A model generated the notes under the pieces. It made no database searches and was not told the origin of the DNA. It saw nothing but the letters and a program-made list of their open reading frames with translations. A program made the translations under genes and the position numbers. Positions 35,214-45,700 of a stretch of 54,773 bases of DNA are shown piece after piece. Source of the DNA: Sphingobacterium litopenaei (lineage in GTDB: Bacteria; Bacteroidota; Bacteroidia; Sphingobacteriales; Sphingobacteriaceae). The DNA is taken from assembly GCF_014692495.1 (NCBI RefSeq), contig NZ_JACOIJ010000024.1, forward strand, positions 1 through 54,773, in the 5' to 3' direction. Within the stretch, counting starts at the first letter, position 1. Each line of letters starts with the position of its first letter.

Positions 35214-38027
35214 TTAATAACTATAGCTTAAGCTGAAAGTAGGGCTGAATTTATTCGAAGCGCGTAAATCATTTAAGTACGTACCTAAAATGCTAAAAGT
35301 AAATAATGGCTCATTGTATTTAAATAGATTAAAATCAAAATTTAGCCCTGCGCTAATAGTTTTTGGCGCTAATGTGGCGTCATGTATATTTAGATAATCC
35401 GCTGATACTTGTCCATGAATTCGTTTTATATACGCCAATTGCCCAATAGTCCAGTCTGGATAAAGCAGAGGGAGTCTATAATCAAATAGCATTGTGTTTT
35501 TTACTAAATAATTCGGAAGGAAAGAAAATCCATCAGGTAATGGAATATCATAATTTCCTCTAAATACGCCGTTAGCTTGCTGTATACCAAGACGCGTTTG
35601 AAAGCTGTGGTTTAAGACGATTCCTGGAAAATAGAAATTTGCTCGCAATGCCCAAGAATTATTGTCTGAATTTTCAAAGGGCATATGTCGGTAAATAAAA
35701 TTGAAATTTTGGCCCCAGCGTGGAGCCAAGTCCATTGTACTTAACATCGTATTTCTATTAAAGTAGGCTTGGTAATTCAAAGGAAAACGAATTTGATCCA
35801 CAAAATTTCGAAGATTATTAACACTTAAATCATAGCGTTTGATATAATACGTTCCAAAATTTGCACCGTACGAATACGTGATATTGCCTCTGTAAATGCT
35901 AAAGGGAAATTGAATATCTGCGGATACTTGATGATATCTAAAATCAAATCGTAAACTATCGTTGCCATTCGATGTCTTAGCAATGCCAAAATTCCCCGAA
36001 TTTTTATACCCCAAAGTGAATTTCGGGTAGTAACGTTGATAAGTTAATTCAGCTAAATAAGCATTTTTGTTAAGCTCTACTTCACGCTCGTAACCTAATT
36101 TGATACGCGTTGTGTTCAATAAATCATTAGAAAGCCAGTAAATTCCCGGTTTATAATTGTCAAAACTCTCAAAATCATTCGCACTTAAAGTTAAGCTGTG
36201 AAAATTGATACTATTTTTTAATACACTATATGGTTTAATAGCTGAACTATAATCCACATCAGAACTGATCGTATCATATTGAAAGGAGTTTTGCTGTTGA
36301 TAAAGCGTTCTAGCTGGTTCTAGACTAGTAGATTTAAGATCAAAATCTTCTAATTTAAGGCTGTTAACTTTGAGTCCTTTCACAGTAAAATCATTAAACC
36401 AAAGAGTTCCATTGGCATAGTATGGATTGAAAGCTCCGAATTTACTCTCAGTTATTTTAGATATTATCCCTTTTTCTAACATAAAAAGATCGTCTTTGCC
36501 AGATTGATTTGCTTTGAAAATAATATTGTCCTTAACATAGATTGGACGCTCCAACTGCAAATTTGACCACGAAAGCAACTCTTTCATAGCTTTCGTTTCT
36601 AGGTCTATTTCTATCAAATTAGTTCCTCTTTGGTCTACGGAAATGGCTACGATTTTATTTGAATTCTCGTTGAAATAAGGCTGTTGAATATGCATATTTG
36701 AAGGCAAAGCAATGCTGTCAATTTTATTTCCACTATTGGGATCTAGTATTGCAAGGGAACTCTCATTGTCTAAATTTACTTCTACACAAACCAATTTTGA
36801 TAGGTCATTCGATAGGATCGGGGTGTAGAATCTACTGTCTTTCGTGAGCGTTTTTTTAACTCCTGTTAGTGTGTTATAGATGTTTATTACATTATAAGTA
36901 TGCTTCGAAAATCGTGCGTCTTTGCGGTATTCATCCCAAGTTATCAGGTGATTTTTGATATGAAAATACGGCATTATTTGAGCTCCAATTTTCATAACTT
37001 CCTCTGTTTTTCCAGGCGAATTCGGGTTGAATTTTATAATTCTTGGTGTGCGTTGGTTGTTCTTTTGAAGAGCATATACCCTGTGATTTTCGAGCTGGGG
37101 CAAGAAGTAATCTGTAGGGTATTTGTCATCAAAAGTGATGGGCTCTCCAAGGTTGCTGGTCGGATTTTCGTTCCATTTTTTCTCTAAGTTTTCGATGGTA
37201 TTTGTAAAAAGTTGACTCGCTTTACCGCCATAATATTTCTTCAATGCCCGCTGAAAATTGAATGGACGGAGTAATTTTCCGTTCATTTCTTCGTAGATTT
37301 TGGGGTTGATTTGCGCGTCTTTCTCATACATTTCGCTATTCATAAAATAGCCAATAGTGTAATAACTTGGAACTATATCTTTGAAAGAACCGTGTACATA
37401 TTTGCTAAAACTGTATGTTTTTTGAGACTGAATATTGGTTCTTAATTCCATGTCCCAAGAGCTTAAACGTCCTCTTCCTCCCGTCGAAAATAGTGTTTCA
37501 TGGAGCGTTGCATCACCTTCATAATACCAAGATGGCAGGTTGATTCCAAAGAAAGCAAGTGCTAAAAGTTCACCAAAAGGCTTTCTTATGTTGCCTGTCA
37601 ATTTGTCAAATTGAGCGATGTGTTGCAGTTCATGTAGAGCTAAATTTGGAAGCCATTCTTGGTTGTCCGCTACACCAGAAGGTGTAGAAAAAAGTTCTGA
37701 TTTTCGAGGTGCTAATTGCACAAAACCGTTTTGCTGTATATGATTTTGTTGTACAATTATGTTAATCTTTCTTGGTTTATCCTTCAAGTTTAATTCCGCA
37801 AATTTAATGTAGGTCTCTATTTGTTGGGCTAGGAGAGTAGCTGATTCATTAAACTCTTTAGGAAATATAAGTCTGAAATTATCCGTGTTTATTTCATTCC
37901 ATTTTACTTTAAAATGGGGTTGAGAGTTGTCAAAAATTTGTGCTTTTGTTTCTTGTAAACAAATAGTTGATAACAATATATATAAAGTATTGATTATTAA
38001 TTTGTTTAATACTTTGTTTTTTTTCAT
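35214..38027 (-). CDS. large exported metallopeptidase-like protein with propeller and outer-membrane C-terminus
   Basis: 937 residues. A signal peptide (IINTLYILLSTICLQETKAQ) leads into a gluzincin-like domain. HELQH in LPNLALHELQHIAQFDKLTG gives the zinc-binding HExxH, and the third ligand is the Glu in SWYYEGDATLHETLF. Residues about 290-600 are WD/TolB-like propeller repeats. The rest (about 610-937) is strand-rich with repeated aromatic ends (YSYGANFGTYY, FNFIYRHMPF) and a final strand FSPTFSLSYSY, suggesting an outer-membrane barrel with the peptidase in the periplasm or outside. No substrate is known. A single-gene unit. Confidence 0.75.
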   Translation of the reverse strand: MKKNKVLNKLIINTLYILLSTICLQETKAQIFDNSQPHFKVKWNEINTDNFRLIFPKEFNESATLLAQQIETYIKFAELNLKDKPRKINIIVQQNHIQQNGFVQLAPRKSELFSTPSGVADNQEWLPNLALHELQHIAQFDKLTGNIRKPFGELLALAFFGINLPSWYYEGDATLHETLFSTGGRGRLSSWDMELRTNIQSQKTYSFSKYVHGSFKDIVPSYYTIGYFMNSEMYEKDAQINPKIYEEMNGKLLRPFNFQRALKKYYGGKASQLFTNTIENLEKKWNENPTSNLGEPITFDDKYPTDYFLPQLENHRVYALQKNNQRTPRIIKFNPNSPGKTEEVMKIGAQIMPYFHIKNHLITWDEYRKDARFSKHTYNVINIYNTLTGVKKTLTKDSRFYTPILSNDLSKLVCVEVNLDNESSLAILDPNSGNKIDSIALPSNMHIQQPYFNENSNKIVAISVDQRGTNLIEIDLETKAMKELLSWSNLQLERPIYVKDNIIFKANQSGKDDLFMLEKGIISKITESKFGAFNPYYANGTLWFNDFTVKGLKVNSLKLEDFDLKSTSLEPARTLYQQQNSFQYDTISSDVDYSSAIKPYSVLKNSINFHSLTLSANDFESFDNYKPGIYWLSNDLLNTTRIKLGYEREVELNKNAYLAELTYQRYYPKFTLGYKNSGNFGIAKTSNGNDSLRFDFRYHQVSADIQFPFSIYRGNITYSYGANFGTYYIKRYDLSVNNLRNFVDQIRFPLNYQAYFNRNTMLSTMDLAPRWGQNFNFIYRHMPFENSDNNSWALRANFYFPGIVLNHSFQTRLGIQQANGVFRGNYDIPLPDGFSFLPNYLVKNTMLFDYRLPLLYPDWTIGQLAYIKRIHGQVSADYLNIHDATLAPKTISAGLNFDFNLFKYNEPLFTFSILGTYLNDLRASNKFSPTFSLSYSY

Positions 38028-38618
38028 ATTTAGTATTTGCTAATTTTATTAGTAAAATTTTGGTTTTTATATTTATTATTTATTTATATTAAATAATGTA
38101 AACATTTGATTTTGTGAAATTTATTATGTTTTTATTTCTGTTTATTTTTGACTGATTTTATTGGTTTTACTGCTTGAATTACTTCTTATATATCAGCCAA
38201 AAACACTTACTGAAGACGATTTACTAAAGTACATTTTTTCTACGTAAATCCTTTCAAAATCTTTTGGCATACTATTCATTTTGTACAAAAGTAGTTTCTG
38301 AGGTACTGGATTAATTTTATGGAATTATCTCTTGAAGTGTGAAGTGTAATCAAGCATACTAAAATAGAAACGATATGACTTTTTCTCTTTTTAGTTTGAA
38401 GGAATAAGCAGTGCTTTTTAGAACTTCTTATCCATTTGTACTGATTCTTGTTCTATAAAAAATGAATGCATTTTTACTGACAAAATGACGTTTTGATAGT
38501 GTGAATAACATTGATCGATTAACAAAAAAAGATTATATTTTTTGCGAGAAAAAAACGACTTTTGCATCAGAACTAAAGTCTGACACCAATGTAGGGAAAT
38601 CATAATCGGAGGAGCAAA
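38028..38618 (+). other. 591-nt intergenic region upstream of mgtE, no gene seen
   Basis: AT-rich, open in no plausible coding frame. It contains no recognisable Mg2+ riboswitch, tRNA or terminator. The right end carries an unusual Shine-Dalgarno (GGAGGAGC, 38608-38615) just before mgtE. Confidence 0.5.
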
Positions 38619-39998
38619 ATGGAAGAATTGGAAATGCATGTCGCAACACTCGAGCAGCTAATTGAAGATGGAAACAATCTTGAGTTGGCGGAATATTTGA
38701 ATGAACTCAATATTTCAGATGTGGAGGAGTTGATCGACGAACTTCCAGAACATGGACCTCTGTTTATCGAAACCCTAGATTTGAACCGCGCTGTAAATGT
38801 ATTTCGGATTTTAGATTTCCCCACCCAAGAACGTATCCTTAAAAAGATTTCTGCTAATAAAGTTCGTGAGATTTTGAACACGATGCCGCCCGATGACCGG
38901 ACTTCATTTTTCGGTGAATTGAAGGGCGATGTGGTGAAACGCTTGATCACTTTATTGACACCAGAAGAGCGTAAGGAAGCGCTTTCACTTTTGGGGTATC
39001 CAGAGGATAGTGTCGGACGTCTGATGACACCCGATTACATTACTGTAAAAGAGCATTGGACGATCAACAGAATCTTGGATCATATCCGTCGGTATGGTGG
39101 AGCTTCCGAGACGATTGATGTATTATATGTCATCGATTCAGATGGTCGATTGATCGACGATATTCGAATCAAAGATATCCTTTTGGCGGAGCCAGAATCT
39201 CAGGTCGGAGAGTTAATCGATAATCGACTGATTTCTCTAAATGCAAATGATCCGCAAGAAGAAGCAGTCACGGTGTTCCGGATGAATAATCGTGTGGCAC
39301 TTCCTGTTGTTGACGAGCAAGGAATCATGCTAGGAATCGTTACGATTGATGATATCCTTTGGGTAGCAAACGAAGAGTATACTGAAGACATGCAACGCTT
39401 CGGGGGTACGGAGGCTTTGGATGAGCCATATTTGGATGTTACGATCATGCACTTGGTAAAAAAACGTGCAGGTTGGTTAATTGTTCTTTTTCTTGGTCAA
39501 TTATTGACAACAACGGTTATTGATCATTTTGAGTCCCAATTGGCGAGCGCTATTGTATTATTTGCCTTAATGCCATTGATTATGTCAAGTGGAGGTAATA
39601 GTGGCTCACAGGCTTCGACATTGATTATCCAAGCTATGGCTATGGGGGAAGTCACTCTTACAGACTGGTGGCGTGTAATGCGAAGGGAATTTTTGTCAGG
39701 AACTATTCTTGGATTAATCTTAGGTACCCTTGGATTCATACGAATTGCCACGTGGCAACTTTTTTCAGCATATTATGGCGAGCACTGGGTATTGATTGGG
39801 TTAGTAATTAGTTTCTCCCTGATAGGTGTTGTGCTTTGGGGATCGGTTGTCGGATCTATGCTTCCCTTCCTTTTGCGTAAGCTAGGAGCGGATCCTGCGA
39901 GTTCTTCTGCACCATTTGTATCTACATTGGTAGACGTAACTGGGCTACTTATATACTTTACATTCGCCACATTGCTTTTAAAAGGTGTTTTGTTGTAA
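38619..39998 (+). CDS. mgtE: magnesium transporter MgtE
   Basis: 459 residues. The N-terminal regulatory domain (about 1-130, superhelix with LDFPTQERILKKI and GYPEDSVGRLMTPDYITV) is followed by paired CBS domains (about 135-260) and five membrane helices. The hallmark MSSGGNSGSQASTLIIQAMA forms the Mg2+ pore. It imports Mg2+ and the cytoplasmic domains close the channel when Mg2+ is high. Unlike neighbours, it has a strong Shine-Dalgarno (GGAGGAGC) 4 nt before the ATG and less AT-biased codons (more CGG, ATC, CCC-type use), possibly a sign of transfer. Downstream lie two tRNA-Asn genes. Confidence 0.95.
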   Translation: MEELEMHVATLEQLIEDGNNLELAEYLNELNISDVEELIDELPEHGPLFIETLDLNRAVNVFRILDFPTQERILKKISANKVREILNTMPPDDRTSFFGELKGDVVKRLITLLTPEERKEALSLLGYPEDSVGRLMTPDYITVKEHWTINRILDHIRRYGGASETIDVLYVIDSDGRLIDDIRIKDILLAEPESQVGELIDNRLISLNANDPQEEAVTVFRMNNRVALPVVDEQGIMLGIVTIDDILWVANEEYTEDMQRFGGTEALDEPYLDVTIMHLVKKRAGWLIVLFLGQLLTTTVIDHFESQLASAIVLFALMPLIMSSGGNSGSQASTLIIQAMAMGEVTLTDWWRVMRREFLSGTILGLILGTLGFIRIATWQLFSAYYGEHWVLIGLVISFSLIGVVLWGSVVGSMLPFLLRKLGADPASSSAPFVSTLVDVTGLLIYFTFATLLLKGVLL

Positions 39999-40110
39999 AA
40001 TATTCTTATTGGGAATGAATGAGTTGTAAAAAACCTTAAAAAAATGTTTGGAGAACTCTTAAAATCTTCCGATAATTGCATCACCGAAACGGAAATGAAG
40101 TAGGTTAAAT

Positions 40111-40184
40111 TCTTCCTTAGCTCAGCTGGTTAGAGCATCTGACTGTTAATCAGAGGGTCCTTGGTTCGAGCCCAAGAGGGAGAG
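40111..40184 (+). tRNA. tRNA-Asn (GTT), first copy
   Basis: 74 nt with complete cloverleaf: acceptor TCTTCCT/AGGGAGA (one T-G pair), D stem GCTC/GAGC, anticodon stem TCTGA/TCAGA with loop CTGTTAA (anticodon GTT), T arm CTTGG-TTCGAGC-CCAAG. Discriminator G. CCA is not encoded. Confidence 0.97.
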
Positions 40185-40266
40185 CAAAAAAGTCCAGTGT
40201 CGATAGGACTTTCAAGTGTGAAAACTTGACATCATGATTTAACCAGAAACTGTAAAGTTTCAAAAT

Positions 40267-40340
40267 TCTTCCTTAGCTCAGCTGGTTAGAGCATCTGACT
40301 GTTAATCAGAGGGTCCTTGGTTCGAGCCCAAGAGGAAGAG
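40267..40340 (+). tRNA. tRNA-Asn (GTT), second copy
   Basis: Identical to the first tRNA-Asn except in the 3' acceptor strand (AGGAAGA), which gives seven Watson-Crick pairs. The 82-nt spacer is unlike the flanks. A terminator follows, so both are probably one transcript. Confidence 0.97.
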
Positions 40341-40347
40341 CAAAATT

Positions 40348-40376
40348 AAAGCCTTCATTTTTTTGAAGGCTTTTTT
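40348..40376 (+). terminator. terminator after the tRNA-Asn pair
   Basis: AAAGCCTTCA (40348-40357) and TGAAGGCTTT (40364-40373) around a T loop, followed by further T residues. It ends the tRNA unit before the convergent AraC gene. Confidence 0.75.
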
Positions 40377-40403
40377 GCTTTATAATCATTTCTTTCCAAA
40401 AAT

Positions 40404-41297
40404 CTATACTTTATGCTTATTGCGGTATTCTTTAGGAGATATAAGCATTTGCTTTTTGAATAAGCGTGAAAAATAATAAGGGTCTTCAATTCCAATTTTT
40501 TTGCAAATTTCTTTTATCGTTAGTTTAGAAAAATAAAGGTATTGGCAGGATAGTTGAATTTTTAATCTTAAAAAATATTGAATAGGTGAATATCCCGTTT
40601 GCTCACGGAAGAGTTGTGAATAATGCGTGACTGAATAATTCGTCAAATTAGCTAATTCTTTAATCGAGATTTTCTGGTCCACATTTTCTTTCATATAGCT
40701 AATGGATTGATATATGCTATTTTTTTCGTCTTCTGTATCATTCCTGCTTTTATATATAAACGAAGAAATTAACTGAATTAACTGCATGTGTAATAACTCC
40801 ATTTTATATGCTGTCAAATCGTGTTCAGTTAATTCTATTAAATACTCCAACAACTTAATTCTAATTGGATCGTATGGTATTTCTACTACGGGATCCATAA
40901 ACTCTTCTTTGTAACGCTGGTATAAGCTGTCGCTGTATGCCCCCGTAAAGTGAATCCAATATATACTCCAAGGATTCTTTAGAGAGCTACCGTATTTGTG
41001 GGCGATGTGTTTAGGTAAGATGAAGTACGTATTCGCCTTCAGCGAATGAGATTCTTTTTCCAAATTGATGTAACCTTCACCTTCGGTGCAATATAATAGA
41101 ATGTATTCTTCGCTTCCTTTTGTGCGAAATCTTTCGTGTGCCAGTGCTTTAGGATATAAACCAATGGCGGTCAAGTATAAATTTTGAGCAAGTTTATTTT
41201 TATGCAAATCAGAAATCTCATGAGGTGATAATACCTGCATCTTCTGACCAATAAATCCTTCCGCTATCTTAATACTTAAATTCTTGGTTTTGTCCAT
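40404..41297 (-). CDS. AraC family transcriptional regulator
   Basis: 297 residues. N-terminal cupin-like ligand domain (about 20-170, with LYCTEGEGYINLEKESHSLKANTYFILPKHIAHKY) and C-terminal AraC DNA-binding domain with two helix-turn-helix units (about 195-297: ISIKELANLTNYSVTHYSQLFREQTGYSPIQYF and TIKEICKKIGIEDPYYFSRLFKKQ). It probably senses a sugar and activates the divergent sugar porter/DUF5107 operon, 131 nt away. The inducer is unknown. Confidence 0.93.
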   Translation of the reverse strand: MDKTKNLSIKIAEGFIGQKMQVLSPHEISDLHKNKLAQNLYLTAIGLYPKALAHERFRTKGSEEYILLYCTEGEGYINLEKESHSLKANTYFILPKHIAHKYGSSLKNPWSIYWIHFTGAYSDSLYQRYKEEFMDPVVEIPYDPIRIKLLEYLIELTEHDLTAYKMELLHMQLIQLISSFIYKSRNDTEDEKNSIYQSISYMKENVDQKISIKELANLTNYSVTHYSQLFREQTGYSPIQYFLRLKIQLSCQYLYFSKLTIKEICKKIGIEDPYYFSRLFKKQMLISPKEYRNKHKV

Positions 41298-41428
41298 TTT
41301 TAGTTTATTTTTAGTCGTTTTTTAGTAGGTTTTATCGTAAGATAGTACATTAATTTCTGTTTTTTATCTATTTTTTTAAGATAATAACCCCTTAATTTTA
41401 CTTTACCAATCATAAACTTATACTACTT

Positions 41429-42766
41429 ATGCAAAACGCCACATACAACAATAGGTATATCTTAGCTATATCTTTTATATCTGCGCTGGGGGGATATCTT
41501 TTCGGATTTGATTTTGCCGTAATTTCTGGTGCCTTACCTTTTCTGCGAATTGTATTTGAATTGGATGCCTGGTGGGAAGGTTTTCTAACGGGATCATTAG
41601 CGTTAGGTTGTATTGTAGGTTGTCTGATTGCTGGAAAATTATCCGATTCCTATGGGCGTAAATTTGGACTATTTGGTGCAGCCTTGATATTTGCGGTTTC
41701 CTCTTTCGGAATGGCTATCGCACCACAGCTTGAAACTTTTGTGGTAATGCGCTTTCTTTCGGGTATCGGTGTGGGTATGGCTTCGATGTTAAGTCCAATT
41801 TATATTGCTGAAATATCGCCTGCACAGGTCAGAGGGCGAAATGTTGCTATCAATCAATTAACGATCGTAATAGGGATTTTAATTACTAATCTCGTGAATT
41901 ATAAACTCTCCATTCTCGGAGAAGATTCATGGCGTTGGATGTTTGGACTTGGTGTGGTTCCTTCTTTGTTGTTTTTGATTGGCATCGTTTGGTTACCCGA
42001 AAGTCCGCGTTGGTTGATTGCAAAAGGTAGATTAGAAGAGGCTAGAGCTGTATTGCTTCGATTTGGTAATTCTGCTGTGGTCGAAAAAACCGTGGATGAA
42101 GTGGTAAATTCTAATAAAGAAACTTCGCCTATATCATTCAAGGAAGTTTTGCACAAAAGTGTTCGTCCTGCGGTGGTGATAGGAGTTACTTTGGCGATCT
42201 TTCAGCAATTCTGTGGGATCAATGTTGTTTTCAATTATACCTCAACCATTTTTGAGAGTATAGGCGCTTCATTGGATCAACAACTCTTTGAAACGGTGTC
42301 CATAGGAATCGTAAACTTATTGTTTACGCTAGTAGCAATGTGGCAAGTTGATAAATTGGGTAGAAGGCCATTGATGCTAATTGGGGCGCTAGGATTGGCA
42401 ATTACTTATGTAGTTCTAGCGTTTCTACTGCAAAATCAAATTAGTTCAGTTTTGGTTTCAATTTTTGTGCTTTTGTCTATCAGTGTGTACGCCACCTCTC
42501 TTGCGCCAGTAACATGGGTTCTAATTTCTGAAATATTTCCAAATCGGGTACGAGGTATGGCTACTTCGTTAGCTATGGTAGCACTTTGGTCAGCCTATTT
42601 TATATTGGTTTTTACCTTCCCAATACTAGCCGAAAAATTAGGTACATATGGGCCATTTTATCTGTACGCTGGAATTTGTGTGTTAGGTTTTGTGTTTGTA
42701 TTGCGTAAAGTCAAAGAGACCAAAGGACAGACACTAGAGGAATTAGAAGGAAATTTTAGACATTAA
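41429..42766 (+). CDS. sugar porter family MFS transporter
   Basis: 445 residues, twelve helices. Family motifs are complete: GKLSDSYGRKFG after helix 2, MLSPIYIAEISPAQVRGR after helix 4, LPESPRWLIAKGR after helix 6, and the QQFCGIN and DKLGRRPLM motifs in the second half. It is a sugar/H+ symporter of the XylE/GLUT type in the inner membrane. The sugar is not known. It starts 131 nt from the divergent AraC regulator and is followed after 17 nt by the DUF5107 gene, together a small catabolic operon. Confidence 0.93.
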   Translation: MQNATYNNRYILAISFISALGGYLFGFDFAVISGALPFLRIVFELDAWWEGFLTGSLALGCIVGCLIAGKLSDSYGRKFGLFGAALIFAVSSFGMAIAPQLETFVVMRFLSGIGVGMASMLSPIYIAEISPAQVRGRNVAINQLTIVIGILITNLVNYKLSILGEDSWRWMFGLGVVPSLLFLIGIVWLPESPRWLIAKGRLEEARAVLLRFGNSAVVEKTVDEVVNSNKETSPISFKEVLHKSVRPAVVIGVTLAIFQQFCGINVVFNYTSTIFESIGASLDQQLFETVSIGIVNLLFTLVAMWQVDKLGRRPLMLIGALGLAITYVVLAFLLQNQISSVLVSIFVLLSISVYATSLAPVTWVLISEIFPNRVRGMATSLAMVALWSAYFILVFTFPILAEKLGTYGPFYLYAGICVLGFVFVLRKVKETKGQTLEELEGNFRH

Positions 42767-42783
42767 GCTAGAGATTATATATT

Positions 42784-45700
42784 ATGGAAAATACTGTAAA
42801 TATTTGGATAGAAAATATTGTAATTCCGACATATGGTGTTGGAGCGCCTGACAAAAATCCAATGTTCTTTGAGAAAAGAGTGTATCAAGGAAGTTCGGGA
42901 GTCGTATATCCTAATCCTGTGATTGAAAAGATAGAAGATGTAAAAGAAGATAAAGAATACGTAGGGGTATTTTTAGAAAATAAGTATCTCAAAATTCTTG
43001 TACTACCTGAGTTGGGTGGGCGAGTGCAGATGGCGTATGACAAAATTCGGAGTAGGCATTTCATTTATTACAATCAAGTAATCAAACCAGCGTTGGTTGG
43101 TCTTGCGGGTCCATGGATTTCGGGAGGTATTGAATTCAATTGGCCACAACACCATAGACCTTCTACATTTCAGCCTATCGATTATGATATTGAAATCAAT
43201 GAGGATGGAAGCAAGACCGTGTGGGTTAATGAAATTGAGCAGATGTTTGGAACAAAAGGCATGGCTGGTTTTACGCTTTATCCAGACAAGGCCTATTTAG
43301 AGATTAGGGCACAATTGTACAATCGCACGCCTATTCCACAAACATTTTTGTGGTGGGCAAATCCAGCAGTAAAAGTGAATGACGAATATCAATCTGTATT
43401 TCCGCCTGATGTCAATGCTGTATTTGACCATGGAAAGCGTGATGTTTCAGATTTTCCTATTGCGACTGGGGTGTATTACAAAGTAGATTATTCGCCAGGT
43501 ACTGATATTTCGCGCTACAAAAATATTCCAGTGCCAACGTCCTATATGGCCATTAATTCGAAATATGATTTTATGGGTGGCTATGAGCACGATACTAAAG
43601 CCGGTGTGTTGCATGTGGCAAATCATCATGTTAGTCCAGGAAAGAAACAGTGGACTTGGGGAAATGGTGATTTTGGACTTGCGTGGGATAGAAATTTGAC
43701 CGATGAGGATGGTCCATATATCGAACTAATGACAGGTATGTATACGGACAATCAGCCTGATTTTAGTTGGCTAAATCCGTATGAAGAGAAAACTTTTACG
43801 CAGTATTTTTTGCCTTATGCCGAATTGGGATTAGTAAAAAATGCTACAAAAGACCTTTTGTTGAACGTCGAATTAAATAGTCAGCAAGCTGAAATAAAAG
43901 TTTATGCGACTTTAGCATTTGAAAACCTTACTCTTCAGTTTTTTATTGATGAGAATCTGATTCATGAAGAAAATTTTAATGTCAATCCGGAGCAGGTATT
44001 TTCTGTCCAATTTGATTTAACCCAGAATCTAAATGCATCAAAATATTCTGTCAAAATCCGCGATACGCAAAAGGTTTTGTTGGAATATCAATATGATGTT
44101 AATGCTATCTCTAATGAATTACCTTCTCCAGCAAAGGCAGCATTGAAACCTTCAGAAGTTGAAAATAATGAACAGCTCTATCTTACAGGATTACATCTGG
44201 AACAATATCGTCATGCGACTTACAATCCAATAGAATATTACCAAGAGGCATTGGATCGCGATCCAAAGGATATACGTTGTAATAATGCTTTGGGTTTGTG
44301 GTATCTGCGAAGAGGGAAATTTGAAACCTCTATTCCTTATTTCGAAAAAGCCATAGAAACTTTAATTTCTCGTAATCCAAATCCGTATGACAGTGCACCT
44401 TATTACAATCTTGGTTTAGCTTGTAAAGCTGTAGGGAATTTACAAAAAGCGTATGACTCATTCTATAAAACGATTTGGACTAGTCAGTGGCAGGATGTAG
44501 GATACTTCTCTCTAGCGCAGATTGATATTAGTAACGAAAAATATGAAGAAGCATTGGGTCACATTTCCAAATCGCTGGATAGAAATGCTAATAACGGCAA
44601 GGCGTATGTGCTCAAATCCTTTGTGTTGCGAAAATTACATAGACAACAAGATGCCTTATTAGTAGTAGAGGAGGCACTTCGTAGAGATCGTTTTAATTTG
44701 GGGGCATTGTTCGAAAAGATGAATGTACTTGCTGTGCAAAATAAAACTCAGGAATCACAAAATTGTCGAAACAAAATTATCTCCTTGTCACGCAATAAAG
44801 GGAATAATATACTCGCTTATGCTAGAGATTATGCGGATGCTGGATTATATACGGAAGCTACGAACTTCATTGAATTGTTGGATTCGGAATGTAGTACGCC
44901 ATTGACCGAATATTATCTTGCATATTATGCCGGAAAGTTGGGTGATAATGAATTAAGAAATTTTTATTTGAATAATGCTTTTAAACAAGATTCTTATTTG
45001 TGTTTTCCAAATGATGTAAACGATATTGCTGTTCTTGAAAATGCTATACAACATATTAATCAGGATCATTTAGCACCTTATTATTTGGGTAATCTTTGGT
45101 ACGATAAAAGGCAATATGAGGATGCAATTTTTAATTGGGAAGAGTCTGTAAAGATTTGTTCTGCTTTTCCTACAGCTTATCGTAATCTCGGTATCGCTTA
45201 CTTTAATAAAAGAGGAAATCAAGAAAAGGCGATTGAATTTTATGAGAAAGCTTTTGCTTTAGATAAGTATGATGCGCGTGTATTAATGGAATTGCATCAA
45301 TTGTACAAGCGTGTGAATAGAAGCCCAAGCGAAAGATTGCAACTTTTGGAAAATGAATTCAATGTTGTAATGGAACGTGACGATCTGTATTTGGAATATC
45401 TTTCATTACATAATTTTTTAGGTGATTCTAAGAAAGCATATTCGCTCATTATGGCTCGAAAATTCCATCCTTGGGAAGGTGGAGAAGGAAAAGTCACGGC
45501 TGAATATGTCAATGCGTTGGTTGAAATGGCGAAATCAGCTATTAAAAATAATCAATACACAGTAGCTTTGGGCCTTTTAGGCAAAACACAAAACTTCCCG
45601 GAAAATCTTGGTGAAGGTAAATTATACGGGACGCATGATAATGATGTGTTTTATTGGATGGGAAAAGCATTCGAAGGCTTGAATGAAGAATCGCTTGCCA

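Noticed and set aside
38028..38618. Mg2+ riboswitch (M-box) before mgtE
   Set aside because: The conserved M-box core and its helices are not seen.
40111..40340. tRNA-Asn as a phage or island attachment site
   Set aside because: No integrase and no direct repeat of the tRNA end outside the tandem pair.
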